Below, one piece after another: positions 19,203 to 30,700 of a stretch of DNA of 64,000 nt. The DNA is from Caulochytrium protostelioides (lineage: Eukaryota > Chytridiomycota > Caulochytriomycetes > Caulochytriales > Caulochytriaceae), in NCBI GenBank assembly GCA_003615045.1, contig ML014115.1, positions 62,001-126,000 on the forward strand. Reading direction: 5' to 3'. Position 1 is the stretch's first letter; each line of letters opens with the position of its first letter. The notes beneath the pieces were generated by a model. That model was not told the DNA's origin. It saw only the letters and a program-made list of their open reading frames with translations, and did not search any database. A program made the translations under genes and the position numbers.

Positions 19203-21968
19203 ATGAGCTCTCCGACCGCCGACGCCGCCGACGTCACCAACGCCACGGCCGATGCCATGATCCCTTCCAATGCTGGCGCGGCAGCGTCAGCCTCGGCGTC
19301 GTCGGTCTCCGACGACTCTGACGGTCCTGAGGCGCCTATGCCCGTCCGTCCTGCCGCCGCCGCCGCCGCCGCCGTCGCCGCGCACCTGGGCGCACGCCTG
19401 ACGCCGGCGGCTGGTGCCAGCTCGACCTCGGCGTCCTCGGCATCGCCCGCGCCGTCGACCGTATCCTCGACCTCGGCGTCCTCGGCGCCCACCGGCGGCG
19501 GCACGACGGCCGAGACGGCCGAGACTACCGGCACCGCTGCGACGACCGCGGGCGCCTCGGCGGCCGACAAGGAAACGAGCGTCCGTGCCCTGAACCCGAT
19601 GTCGGCGGCGGCCCGCACGAACGCCGCTGAGAGCGCGAGCAGCAGCAGCGCCCGCGGCGCGCCGTCGCGGCCGTCGCATTCGCATGCGCGGCGCCACGGC
19701 CGCAAGGCCGCGTCCAAGGCGCACGGCCGGCACGGCGGCCACGCGGGAGCCTCGCGCCCCCACGCCGGTGGCTGGAGCCCCGCGCAGCTCGGCCTCGGCG
19801 ACGACGCCAGCGACGAGTTCTACGACGAGCTCGAGTCCCACCTGACTGGCGAGGGCTCGGTCGGTCGGCTCCGCGTGCGTGCCAACCGCCGCGGCGAGAC
19901 GAGCATCACGCATCTGCTGCAGTTCCAGCTGCCGGCGTTTCAGCGCGCCGAGCCGGGGGCCAAGCCGGGGGCCGCCGCCGCGGCATCGGGGTCGTGCGGC
20001 GCCCACGCGGCCGCTTCTGGGGCTGCGTCGCAGGCCACGGGCGCTGCCCGCCGCCGCGTGCCGGGCAGCCATGGCGACCGCCGCGGGCCACTGCCGAACG
20101 GGCCGCCGGGCGCCGGCGGCGGCCGCCACGGCAGTCACCACGCGCGCCGGCCGCTGTCGGCGTCCGACAAGCCCGGCTTCGTCGACGCCAACTACCAGTT
20201 TGTTCTGCGCGACAGCGGCGACTACGGCGCGTACCTCAGCGACCCCGACCTCGCCGTCATCTGGAGCGATGTCGTGCAGGTGCAGGTCCCGAATCTGGAC
20301 AATGCAATCCACTGCCCGATCTGTCTGGACGAGCCGAAGGCGCCGAAGGTCGGCCGCTGCGGACACGTGTTCTGCTGGTCCTGCATCCTGCACTACCTGA
20401 GCCACGCCGACGGCAAGGCCATCGACTGTCCCGTGTGCCACGCCAAGATCCGGTCGGACGAGCTGAAAAGCGTGCGGCTGCAGAACCGCTTCTCGAAGCA
20501 AAGTGTCATGGCCACGGGCCCCGACCCGAGCCCCATCGAAATGACCCTCATGAAGCGGTCGACGGGCTCGACGGTCGCGGTCCCCGTGGCGCAGCACGCG
20601 CGCGAGGCCGCCAAGCAGGCGTACTGCCGGCTGCGGCACCTGCCCGAGCACCCGCCCGCGATCCAGGAAGCGTTGGCGCCCTTCTGCCGGCTGCTGGTCT
20701 GCGACCCGGGATACCACTTAACCGAGATCCTCGACAAGGAAGCCCGCGAGCTGGCGCAGCTGCTCGCAGCGGAGCAGCAGACCGCGAAGCAGTATGACGA
20801 TGCGATCCAGCAGCACATGGCGACGGAGCGGCGCAAGATGCAGGCGCACACCCCGGCGGTCGCGGCGCGGCTCGCCAACGAGCTGTTTGGCTCGATTGCC
20901 AAGGACGAGCCGTTCATCGAGCATGCCATCGCGCTGCTGGAGGCGCAGCGCGAGCAGGTGGCGCAGCAGTGCGCGGCGCGGCAGGCCGCCCTCGCGGCGC
21001 AGCGCGACGCCGTGCTGAGCGTGCCCGAGGCCGCGCAGGACTGGGAAGCCGTGCTGGCCGCCCACGTGGCGGCGCTGCCGCCGTCGGCGCCGCGGCCCAA
21101 AGTCCCCGGCGCGAGCTACTTCTACCGCGCGGCGGACGGCCAAGCCCTGTTTCTGCATCCGCTGGACCTGAAGCTGCTGCGGGAGCAGTTCGGCGTGCCG
21201 GACAACTGGCCGCCGACGCTCTTTGTGCCGGCGCTCACCGTCACGGACGCGTCGTGCGACGCCGCGCTGCGCCGCACGTCCGCGGCCCTCGCGACGATCC
21301 CGCTGGGCTGCGATGTGAGCGTCGTCGAGGCCGACTGGCGCGGCATCCTCGACGACTCGCTGCTCGACCAGTACGCCGAGGCCCTGCAGGAGCGCCACGA
21401 CCGCGTCCGGCAGCACCAGGCGGAGGCGCAGCAGGCCCAGGCCGCTGTGGCGCAGCAGGCGGCGGCGGCCGCCGCCGCCGCCGCGCTTAAGGCCGCGACG
21501 CGCCCGCCCCTGATGCCGCTCGACGGCTCGGCCATGAACGCATTCGACCAGGATCTGGAGCGCGCGCGGCTGCTCAGCCTCGACGAAACGCCGGCCCTGC
21601 CGACGGCGTCCGGTCGGGAGGCGCCCGCGCCGGGCGCTGCGGGCGGCGGCGGCGGCGGTGGTGGCAGCAGCGTGGCGGCCCCTGGCGCCGCCGCCGGCAG
21701 CGCTACGGGCAGCTCGTTTGCCGCAGTCGCCGCGGCGCGGCGCGAGGGCGGCGGCGGCGGCCACCCGTTGTGGTCCGCTGCGGCTACGTCGTCCTCGGCC
21801 GCGGCCGCTCGGTCGCCGCCGCCCGCGGCCGGCGCCGACGGGCCCGCGCTCGACGAGGAGGGCGGCCTCGCCGTGCCCGAACACCTCCACTGGGTCCTCA
21901 ATCTGGACGATCTGCCGGTCCGCGGCAAGCGCAGCCAGCGTCGCGCGAACGCCAAGCGCCGCGTCTGA
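19203..21968 (+). CDS. RING E3 ubiquitin ligase, RNF10/Mag2 family
   Basis: RNF10 and yeast Mag2 are ribosome-associated E3 ligases that monoubiquitinate 40S proteins such as uS3 during quality control of stalled initiation or decoding. The 921-residue protein starts at the ATG at 19203 (GCCGCCATGAG context). Residues 1-330 are low complexity with Arg/Gly and Ser/Ala segments. The family block before the RING, FVDANYQFVLRDSGDYGAYL, is present, followed by a C3HC4 RING starting at Cys371: CPICLDEPKAPKVGRCGHVF then CWSCILHYL and CPVCHAKI. The post-RING block PIEMTLMKRSTGS is also family-specific. Later come a Gln/Ala-rich coiled coil (about 700-760) and a basic C-terminus (KRSQRRANAKRRV). All zinc ligands are intact. 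Confidence 0.92.
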   Translation: MSSPTADAADVTNATADAMIPSNAGAAASASASSVSDDSDGPEAPMPVRPAAAAAAAVAAHLGARLTPAAGASSTSASSASPAPSTVSSTSASSAPTGGGTTAETAETTGTAATTAGASAADKETSVRALNPMSAAARTNAAESASSSSARGAPSRPSHSHARRHGRKAASKAHGRHGGHAGASRPHAGGWSPAQLGLGDDASDEFYDELESHLTGEGSVGRLRVRANRRGETSITHLLQFQLPAFQRAEPGAKPGAAAAASGSCGAHAAASGAASQATGAARRRVPGSHGDRRGPLPNGPPGAGGGRHGSHHARRPLSASDKPGFVDANYQFVLRDSGDYGAYLSDPDLAVIWSDVVQVQVPNLDNAIHCPICLDEPKAPKVGRCGHVFCWSCILHYLSHADGKAIDCPVCHAKIRSDELKSVRLQNRFSKQSVMATGPDPSPIEMTLMKRSTGSTVAVPVAQHAREAAKQAYCRLRHLPEHPPAIQEALAPFCRLLVCDPGYHLTEILDKEARELAQLLAAEQQTAKQYDDAIQQHMATERRKMQAHTPAVAARLANELFGSIAKDEPFIEHAIALLEAQREQVAQQCAARQAALAAQRDAVLSVPEAAQDWEAVLAAHVAALPPSAPRPKVPGASYFYRAADGQALFLHPLDLKLLREQFGVPDNWPPTLFVPALTVTDASCDAALRRTSAALATIPLGCDVSVVEADWRGILDDSLLDQYAEALQERHDRVRQHQAEAQQAQAAVAQQAAAAAAAAALKAATRPPLMPLDGSAMNAFDQDLERARLLSLDETPALPTASGREAPAPGAAGGGGGGGGSSVAAPGAAAGSATGSSFAAVAAARREGGGGGHPLWSAAATSSSAAAARSPPPAAGADGPALDEEGGLAVPEHLHWVLNLDDLPVRGKRSQRRANAKRRV

Positions 21969-23273
21969 GGCGGCGGCGCCGGCCTCCTGCATCGGGGATT
22001 CGGGAGGCAGGACTGAGGCTCGGCATCGTCGGCGCGAACTCCCGATCGGTATCACCTCTCCACGGCCTGCCGGTGGCTTGGCCCTGCGGCATAGAGGTGG
22101 CCATCACCTGGCCAGGCTGAGCGTGGCCGCGGGCCGACCGAGACGCCAAGCGCCGTGGTGGTGTGGCGCAGGTGTGGCGTTTTTCACGATGGCCGACCGC
22201 TACGTGGCCGTCGACGACGGCTCCCGTCTTTCGGGGGGAAGGCCCGGACGGCGCGGAGCATGTCAACGCTGCGGGTATCCTGTCAATGCGCGGTCGGGCT
22301 CCTTTGACAGCGGCGGCTGTCAACGGCCGCGGCCTTTTCAGGCCACGGCCACCACGTGCCAGCCCGGGTACGAAGGGCCTTCGTGGTCGCAGTCCGCGTG
22401 GCGTCTTTAATTGGCTTGTCCTGCCGGGACCTGGTGATGGCGTTGGCATGAGCGATGGCGATATCTCGTGGACCTTGATGGCCAGGGCCATGGGCGAAGA
22501 TACAGCCCCATGTCATCGCTGTCGAGAATGAGACGTGTGATTCTGTCGATGTTTGGCCGCGCCACATCGCCCTCCGAGCGCGCTCTGCAGGCCGGGCACG
22601 GCATTGTAGAGTCCATCTCTGGCCCACTCTAGGACCCCGCTTTTCTGCGGCTTGCGCTTGCCGGCATCGCGCTGTCTCTCCTGGGGTGCGCGACCCACGC
22701 GGCGGATGCCAACGGCTCACCCAAGCGGTTCAAGGTCGGCTTCTAGCGTGGGCACCGCCCTCCTATCGACAGTCGAAATGCATCGATGGTCCCACTCGTC
22801 CGCGTTGCGCGTTCGCCGTCGCTTCGCGATGCGCGATGCCCTGGCAGCCCATGGAGCGATGCTCAGGACGCTCAGGACGCTCGGGGTTGCGCTGGCCCTG
22901 ACGCCGCAGACGATTGCTGCCTGGCGCGAACTGTAGCGGGCGGATGCGCGTCCATGCGTCTCGCCACGAAGCTCGAAAACTAATGATGGTCGCTCGGACA
23001 AAGCGATATCCTGGTTCAATGGACTATGCCGTTCGAGACGACGACGACGACGACGACGCCGACGCGATCCCGGGTAGTGGGTCATCCTCGAGCGAAGGCA
23101 CGCAGGTCCCCTCGCCAACCTCGCGCTTCCTGACCTCCCCAAGCTCGTCTGCCGCTGTTCCTCTTGGTTTTGCTGGACCCGTCGAGACCGTTGCGGCTTG
23201 CCTGATTGGACGAGAGCGCGCGGCTCGGCAGCACACGTGTCAGTGACGATCGCCGCGGCTGCTCTTCGGCATC
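21969..23273. other. Spacer before the membrane protein gene
   Basis: No supported gene; short frames on both strands lack any domain. A (GAC)n run occurs at 23036-23058. Confidence 0.5.
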
Positions 23274-25514
23274 ATGGACCCTCAGACAAGCGGCGCGGTG
23301 GTCGCTCCCCCGCCCGCGACGGCACCTGCGCCCGGCACCGCGACAGCACCGGCCCCGGCGACGCCTCGACCGCCCTCGCCGACGGCACTCGCTCCCGCCC
23401 CGACCACGCTCCCGCTGGCCGCCGCTTTGCCGTCGCCCCTCGTCGCGCCGACTCAGACGTCGCCGCTCCCGCCCGCGCTGCCCGTTGCGCCTGCGGCCAC
23501 CGCATTGACCGCGGCAACGTCTGCCCGGATGCCGGCGCCGACGTCGTCGCCGGGCCCGCACGCCCCGACGCGTCTCGCGGCGCCGACGGGAGTGCCGCCC
23601 CCGGGGTTCCAGTTCAGCCAGGGTCTGTTCATTGCGATCGTGTGCGTGATCGCCGTGCTCGGCGCCGCGATTGTGCTGGTCTTTTTACGGATGGTGCTGC
23701 TGCAGAAGCGCAAGGAGGACGACGGGGCGATCAGCCCGTTGCCGCCAGGCCCGCCCGCCGAGGAGCGACGCCCACGGGACCACCGCCGCCGCCGCGGCCG
23801 CGACGGCATGAAGCCGGTTGGCGCATGGCGCATGAAAGCCTTCTGGAGGACGTCGCCACCGCCGTCACCGTCGTTCCTGACCGCGGATCCTACCGATGAG
23901 GTGATCCGCATCGACGACGACGGGATCCTCGCGGTCCCGAGCCAGTCCGACCGCTACGTGGCGAACGCAGCGGACATAGCGTCGACAGATGCGAGCCTGC
24001 AGCATGCCCGTCACCTCGCGCCGGGACCCCCGTGGTCGGTGGCGTCCTACGCGTCGACCTCGTCCACTCTGCCGTGGAAGCGGCTCGAGGCGAAACGCAC
24101 GGCCGACGACGGACCCCCTTCGGCGGCGTCTGCTCGCGGATTGGCGTCGGGCCATGCGGCTTCCTGCACGTCGTCCTCGTCATCGTCGTCGACTTCATCG
24201 TCGTCGACATGCACCACCGACTCGCAGCCGTGCTCGCAGTCGGCGGCATCGAACGCCACTTCCGCGTCGCCGACTTCGAGCGGCGGCTCCGCGCCGTCCC
24301 GCAATCCCTCCTTCCTGAGCCACGGGATTAGTATCATGGCACGCGTCGTCGGCTACAACGAGGCCATCACGGTCGTCGGGCCGCAGCGCGCTGTTGATCG
24401 CGCGATGTCTGTCACGACGATGCCCGCCGCCATGGCCGTCGATGTGGCCGACGCCACGGCCGATGCCGAGGCCGAGGCCGCCATCACGGATGCCGCGGCG
24501 GGCAGGGGGCGCTTCTACGACGCCCCCCAGGCGCGCAGGAAACCGGGCGGGTTCTGGGCGCGGCTGCGCGGCCGCATGAATCCGCCCGCGGCCCCGTCGG
24601 CAGCTGGCATGACGCTCCCGACCCACCAGGACCACTCGCTCTCGCGCGCGGCGGGCTCTCCGCAAGACCCTCGCGGCGGTGGCGGCCGCTCGCCCGTGAT
24701 CAGCCAGCTGTTTCCGGGGCAGTCCGAGTTCGGCGACGGCCGGCTGATATGCGCGAACGAGACGATGGTCCGCTACGGATGGCCCTCTCCAGGCGATCTC
24801 GGCGATCCGGGCGCCGTCGCCGCGTATGCTGGCGCCGCGTCTCCCGGCGTCGGCTTCCGCACGACCGGATCCGGTCCCTCCGGCAGGATGCGCGGGCCCG
24901 GCGACGGCGACGGGCCGCTGGAGGACATGACGCTCGAGGCCATCGCGCGCTCCCTCTCGTCGACGCACTCCGTGTCGTCGATGGTGTCGTCGTGCGGGCC
25001 GCCGAGTCCCGAGGACGCGGACGCCGCGCAGCCGCTCTCGGACGCAAGTCGGACGCTCGCGCCGGCGCGCCAACGCTCGGCCGACCGCTCGCACATTTCC
25101 TTGGAGGACGGATACTTCGAGGAGAGCCGGAACCCCGACGACAGCCGGGACCGCAGCCACGAGGCCCGCTTGAGCCGCGGCACGCCGTCCGTCTCGGGAT
25201 CCGTCGCGCTCTCGGCACTGCCGCGGCTGGCATCGGCGTCGGCCGCGGGACCCCCGCTGCCCCCCATGCCGCCCAATGAGGCGCTGCCGATCCAGGGCCA
25301 CCCGATGCCGCTGCGCGTGCTCAGCCAGCCGGGGGTCATGCGCTACCATCCGCCACCGCAGGAATTTGGGCCGTCCGGGACACACGCGGACGGCTCCGCT
25401 TCTTTCTTCGCGGCTCAAGCGAGTCCCCTCCATCAGGCCAGCGGAAGCGTCATTGCCAACAACCAGAAGCCGCTGCATCCGCGGATTCATTCCCTGCTCT
25501 TGGATGATATCTAG
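23274..25514 (+). CDS. Hypothetical single-pass membrane protein with Pro/Ala/Thr-rich N-terminus
   Basis: I do not recognise this 746-residue protein. Residues 1-115 are almost entirely Pro, Ala, Thr and Ser, like a short mucin-type stalk, with no cleavable signal peptide. One strongly hydrophobic helix follows at about 117-142 (FIAIVCVIAVLGAAIVLVFL), directly followed by basic residues (LLQKRKED), which predicts an outside N-terminus and a cytoplasmic tail of about 600 residues. The tail is Ser-rich and disordered, with a run of Ser/Thr around 290-330. Its last residues (HPRIHSLLLDDI) look ordered. The layout resembles fungal sensor or mucin-like proteins, but no Cys-rich WSC domain is present. 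GC3-rich codons support coding. It is convergent with the next gene, 114 bases away. Confidence 0.75.
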   Translation: MDPQTSGAVVAPPPATAPAPGTATAPAPATPRPPSPTALAPAPTTLPLAAALPSPLVAPTQTSPLPPALPVAPAATALTAATSARMPAPTSSPGPHAPTRLAAPTGVPPPGFQFSQGLFIAIVCVIAVLGAAIVLVFLRMVLLQKRKEDDGAISPLPPGPPAEERRPRDHRRRRGRDGMKPVGAWRMKAFWRTSPPPSPSFLTADPTDEVIRIDDDGILAVPSQSDRYVANAADIASTDASLQHARHLAPGPPWSVASYASTSSTLPWKRLEAKRTADDGPPSAASARGLASGHAASCTSSSSSSSTSSSSTCTTDSQPCSQSAASNATSASPTSSGGSAPSRNPSFLSHGISIMARVVGYNEAITVVGPQRAVDRAMSVTTMPAAMAVDVADATADAEAEAAITDAAAGRGRFYDAPQARRKPGGFWARLRGRMNPPAAPSAAGMTLPTHQDHSLSRAAGSPQDPRGGGGRSPVISQLFPGQSEFGDGRLICANETMVRYGWPSPGDLGDPGAVAAYAGAASPGVGFRTTGSGPSGRMRGPGDGDGPLEDMTLEAIARSLSSTHSVSSMVSSCGPPSPEDADAAQPLSDASRTLAPARQRSADRSHISLEDGYFEESRNPDDSRDRSHEARLSRGTPSVSGSVALSALPRLASASAAGPPLPPMPPNEALPIQGHPMPLRVLSQPGVMRYHPPPQEFGPSGTHADGSASFFAAQASPLHQASGSVIANNQKPLHPRIHSLLLDDI

Positions 25515-25587
25515 CTTGCGCCGCGTCGCCCGCTTTGTCCTGCAGATGGATTGATGTCACTTTTTTAAGTCGATAATAACGGGCCGT

Positions 25588-25597
25588 TTTATTTATT
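25588..25597 (-). terminator. AATAAA polyadenylation signals
   Basis: Two overlapping AATAAA hexamers (AATAAATAAA on the minus strand) lie about 30 bases past the stop of the minus-strand gene ending at 25629. They sit in the 114-base gap shared with the convergent plus-strand gene. Confidence 0.5.
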
Positions 25598-25628
25598 TTT
25601 TTTTTCGATTGTAAAAGGCCGCGATTGC

Positions 25629-26393
25629 CTAGGACAGCATATTCCGGACAATGCCGAGGACCATGGCGGCGCCGACCGTCGAGGCGAGCAAGACCTTGCC
25701 ATGCTCCTCGCTGCCCGGCGAGAAGCTGAGGGTGCGCTGCAGCGTGGCCGGCATGAGGTCCAGCACGAGCCCGCTCGAGCGGCGCAGCAGCGCACGACTC
25801 GAGTCGAGCGCGACCTGCGACATGGACTGTGAGCGGCGCGACAAGGCCTTGGACGACGGCGGCGCCGCGGCGGCCATGGCGGCGAGCGCGGCCGCGGCCG
25901 TCGGCGACGTCGTCATCGTGGTCTGCGCGAGCGCCGCCGACGCCGCGAAGCTGGCGTGCAACCCGACCGTCGACAGGAACGGCGAGCCGACCGCGGAGGC
26001 AAACGAGGCGCCGAAGGAGGCGCCGAACGCGGGGCCGCCGTGCGAGGCGTGCAGCGAGCGGCAGAGCGCGAGCGACGGCGTGCTCGGGTAGTCGAAGGAC
26101 GCGGTGGACGCGCGCGGCGACAGCAGGCTCGGGACGCGGAGCGTCGAGACGCTGAGCCGGGCCTGGTCAGCCGCGAGGCCGAAGTCCCCCTCCGAGAAGC
26201 GGTGGTGCGCGGCGCCGACCGTCATGCCGCGGCGGCGCAGCAGGGTGCTGGCGGAGGTCATGAGGTGGGCGGGCGACGCGGGGGGTGCGGGCGACGCGGG
26301 CTGCGGCATCTGTGCCATCGGAGGCTTCTCGGCCACGGGGCTCTGCACCAGCTCGGCAAAGACGTCCGAGCCGGCGCGCATCGTGAGGACCAT
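25629..26393 (-). CDS. Hypothetical protein with C-terminal hydrophobic tail
   Basis: Unrecognised, 254 residues from the ATG at 26393, which has a strong context (AACATGG). A second in-frame ATG at 26468 has a weaker context, and the frame is open to 26504. The body is Ala/Ser/Pro-rich with several basic-serine patches (SRRSQSMSQ, RALLRRSSG). The C-terminus ends in a moderately hydrophobic stretch VLLASTVGAAMVLGIV followed by RNMLS, which could be a tail anchor. It is convergent with the single-pass membrane protein; whether the two are functionally linked is unknown. A TATATAAT-like site lies at 26681, about 290 bases upstream. Confidence 0.6.
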   Translation of the reverse strand: MVLTMRAGSDVFAELVQSPVAEKPPMAQMPQPASPAPPASPAHLMTSASTLLRRRGMTVGAAHHRFSEGDFGLAADQARLSVSTLRVPSLLSPRASTASFDYPSTPSLALCRSLHASHGGPAFGASFGASFASAVGSPFLSTVGLHASFAASAALAQTTMTTSPTAAAALAAMAAAAPPSSKALSRRSQSMSQVALDSSRALLRRSSGLVLDLMPATLQRTLSFSPGSEEHGKVLLASTVGAAMVLGIVRNMLS

Positions 26394-27704
26394 GTTGACG
26401 GGACAGTCGATCGGATGTGAGGGGATGCGAGCAGTGGCAGGAATATGGGTCAATCGTGCTGACAGCATAGGCTGGCCACGTGGGCGTCTGCGGCGGCTGG
26501 TCACGACGTCGTCCGTGATTTTCTATGGGAAATCTCTAAGGTTTGGACAAGGGCGGTGCGTTGCAGCAAAAGAAGTGTTGCCGTCTTGATCAACGAGCCC
26601 GTGTTCCACAGCGTGAATGGGCACGATGCCAGCATCTGGCCGGATCCATCGCCGATGCCTGGTGCCGGGTCGTGGCGTCGTATATAATACCAGCAAGCGC
26701 CTCCCATATCCTATTCCCCGTCCGGCAGGACCCTCAAACGCTCGATCATCACTGGCTCAATGCCTGCGAACGACAGCGGAGAAGGCGTTGGCAAGCGCGA
26801 TGGCGCGAAGGTTGGATGCGGGTGCAGGTGCAGGTGCAGCAGGTGAGCCTGCCACCGGCGGGCGTTGCCACCTGCGACACCCGCCGGCAGGGCCATGGGG
26901 ATCGGCGGCGCGGGTGCCGCCTTCATTCGCCGCTCGGGCGGTCGGAGTTTCAGCAGGGATCGGCGGCCCCCTAGCGCCCCGAGCGGAGCGGAGCAGAGGC
27001 GATCTGCGCGATCCGCCCTCGAAGCCGTGGGCATCCGCCCTTTTCACCTCGCTACGCCGCCATCCCGACGGGCGGAATGGCGGCAGTCAGTCCGCCTGCA
27101 AACCCCCCGCAGCGACGACATCACCGGGGGAAGCCCATCGGCATGTCAGCGAGGAAGTGGAGCTGCGCTCCCTGACCGCCAGCGTCTGATGGGATGGGAC
27201 GCCCATGACGGTGATGATGAGCATGACCGTGACGGACCGCTGGCATCGCGGCATCGCGGCGCGCCGTGCCGTGCGGCGGGCGCTGATCCTGCAAGCGTGG
27301 ATGGAACCCCGTGAGGACGTCGACAGCCAGCTGCTCGGCCTGGTCCGATCCATGGGAGCAGCCGATTGCAGCACGCCGTCTACCGCGGTGATCGGGGTCC
27401 GACCCGCTCGGGCTCGCGACGGACGGACACCCGTCATGGAGCTCCGTGGTGGCCATCGACTTCGCGTCCCTCCTCGGTGGTGGCCATCGCTGATCGCTGG
27501 ATAAACTCGCGCCCCAGCGTCGTCCGTTTTATACTTCGTGGCATGTGTAGTCGTCGCGTCAAACCCCTCGGCGTCTCGTTGGATTGCTTACACCGAACCA
27601 AAAGAAAGCAGGATGGCGCGGTTCATGTCCGATCGCCACAAAGAAAAAAAAAAGACAAGACGGGACGCCGATCCCGCTGGTCCCCGGGGGAAGGGGGCGA
27701 TCCC
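26394..27704. other. Spacer between tail-anchor gene and SPO11 3' end
   Basis: No supported gene. Frames on both strands are short and compositionally biased. A TATATAATA element at 26681-26689 may serve the leftward gene. Confidence 0.5.
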
Positions 27705-30700
27705 TCAGGGGCCACACGGCCGGAGACCGAGATCAAGACGCCGCACCAGCCACTGCACGAGCGCCTCGTCCTCAAAAAGCTGGATCTCGCACTTGCGCTG
27801 CAGAAACAGCATTCGCGACAGATCCCGACGGCACACGGCCAGGTCCGGGTCCTGCCGCAACCCCACTTGCGCCAGGCACGACACAGCTTTCCGCCGGTCC
27901 TGCGGCGTCAATGGCAGACTCCGTGCCTGACGGACCCCGTCGGGCTCCCAGTCGCCTTCCGTGACCCCGCGGGACAACTGGCCCGAGGGGTGGGGTGACC
28001 ACGAGGCGGCGATGGGTCCGTACCACGCATCGGTCCGAAGACCCAGCCACTGCACGTCCGGGCAGGCTAACGAGGCGGCGTCGAATGCCATGCTGCGTGA
28101 CCCGCGCGAGTAGCACAAAAAAATGTCGATCCCGTGGGGATCGTTATCCGTCAGCACGTACAGCGGCAGCCGGGACGCCGGGCTGGCGTTGGGCAAGGGT
28201 GCGGACGAAGGCGGAAGCGCTGCGATACTATCGTCACTCCCATCCTTCGCCAGGTAAGGGCCGAGTTTGGGTTCGATCGTCTGTCGTCGCATGACTCCGG
28301 CCAAGCGCTTGACAAACGCGCGCGTTGCCACGTCCGGATAGCCGCGGCCTGTCATCAGGATACATGGCCCAAACCGGTGGTGGAACCCAAGCTTTAGCAG
28401 CGAACGGAACGTGGCCTCCTTCTCGACAATCAGCACGAAAGTCTCCAGAGGCGGCGGCAGAATCTCAGCAATCGTCTCTGGCGGGGGCAGCATCGCGCCT
28501 TGCTCGCTATCATGCTCCGATACCGTAACGCGCTCACCACTGCGCAGCACGTACACCACGGCGCCCGCAATCAGCCCACGTGACGCAGCGACCACATGGA
28601 GACACCCGCGACGCACGCCCAGGCTAGCGGCGATATCCTCCAGGGCGTTATCGACGGTGGCCTGGTTTCGAAAGAGGCCGACGTCACGGTAGTAAAGATC
28701 GCGCTTGGTCGCAATGGTTCGATGTGTCACGAGATGGAGACATTTGCGTAGCAAGGTCGTGTATACGCGGAAAGGCCGGTGCGTATCCAGCAGCATCCTT
28801 GACGTCGTGACCGGCATGCGATCGCCGACTCGATGTTTGGGTCCGATTGCAAGCCGTTTCACAACTTCGAGACGCAGGCGTAGCGACTGAGACTGCGCCG
28901 CATCGAGTTCACGGATCACATCCGTCAGCAGCGCCTTGGTCGCCTCCGGATCAAGATCGCGCGCCATAAGAGCATCTTGCGGTGAGCGGTCGTCTTTAGC
29001 GACGCTCTCTATATCTGCCATCGCCGTCAATTGCGTCTTGAACGTTCGAGCAGCGATCGCGCGTAACGAGATGGTAGTCCACGCCTCTGCAGCACGGGCG
29101 CGCTTCGTGGTGGGATTCGCATTACTAGAGCCGTCCGCTTGAGACGCTGACGCCGTCTTGTCCCATTCCGGAAGATGCTGGCGCTTGTTCATGCGGGCTA
29201 ACTTGTGCGCCGTCAGGGCGACGGAGGCCAGCTGCCGTGTGGTCGAGCTCGTGCCGGTCGACGAGTACGACGTGGTCGAAGAAGCATCATCGTGCTCTTC
29301 GTCTAGGGGTTCTCTACCCATGACATTCTCTGTGGGGCATACAGGGTCCTGTATGGATCCGGAACTCGGAAGTGGAGAAAGAGGAATCCATGGTGATGAC
29401 GATGTCACAGCGGGAGTAGAAGATTCAGGTGCCGTTGGGGTCACATTCGCATTCGTCTTAGGTGCCTCCAGCTCCTCCCAGGACGGGAAGTGCCGCGTTC
29501 CAACGGGGCCGATTTGTGGGCCGGTTGGCGGCGGACCAGCGGACACGGGCCGTCCATCGCTCGGTGGGCGGGACAGAGTCGCGGATCGCGGAGGGGTCGG
29601 GATGGAAGTCTGCCGCTGGGTAGGGTGATCGCGGTGAGGAATCCCGGTTTCGAGCGGATCCCGGCTTCCATCCCCAAACCCAGAGCCAGTAACGTGGTCG
29701 TGAACCGGCGCGAATGCGTGGCAGACGCGGTCGCTGACCTTGTACAGAGTCGAATGCTTCGGCAGACCGGCTCGATCGGGTGACAGGGGACATCGAGGCG
29801 TGACGGGGGGTGCCTGCCCCGATAGTGGCTGCACGCCATGCGGACCGAAGACCGCGGGCTGCGGAGATGGGACGCGTGAGGAGGCTGTACACAGGACGGA
29901 GCATGTGCGCGCAGGCGTGGACATGCGAGAAGGGGGCGAGCCGGGGTCGGACCGCGCGAGGACGATTGCGGGGGCGTGGCCGGAGTCGGAAGCGCGATGC
30001 AAGGCGGGACTGGATAAGGGATCGGGGCGCGGCGTGGTGCGTGGGGCCGTGGGTACTGCGCAGCCCATGCAGAGCCCAAGGGACTCGGGGGGGCAGAGGG
30101 GACGAAGGTGTGGAGGCGGATGCAACGGCGGCGGTGGCGGCGACCGCAGCGGCGGACATATAGCCGATCGGTTGGAGGACGGATCCGCGACGACGCGGTG
30201 AGCGTCGGACGGCGGCGCCGGCAACGGCAGTGGCGACTGGGATACCAGCCATTGCGAAGATGCGGAGCCAGCAGAATGCGAGGTTGAAACCGAGGTCGAC
30301 GTTGATGATGAAGGTAGAAGGAGGGCGCTTTCCGAGAGCGCGGCGTGAACGAGGCGAGGACTTTGGGGCTGCGTGGACGGAAAATGATGATCCGGCCAAG
30401 CGGCATCGACAACGGAACCAGGAACGTCGGAGATACACTGAGATACGGATGAGCTGGAGGGAAGCCAGATGCTCGAAGGCGGGGACCGAGCAACGCCATG
30501 GGATGTCGTACGTTCCGCTGGGAACTCTATAATATCGCTTGAGGATGAGTCAGAGGGGAGCCAGGGCGTGGGTGCGGAGATCGGCATGGACCCGGCTGAG
30601 CGCGTGCCTGGTCCAATCGGGACGGCTGTCGAAGCCTCCAGCCACGAGTCAATGCTGTCGATGTCGCCGTCGGACGAGGAAGGCCATGCGGATGGCTCGC

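Noticed and set aside
20718-22055. 445-codon minus-strand frame over the RNF10 gene
   Set aside because: Shadow of the RNF10 coding strand; Arg-rich, no motif.
23274-25514. WSC/Wsc1-type cell wall sensor
   Set aside because: The topology is similar, but there is no signal peptide and no Cys-rich WSC domain.
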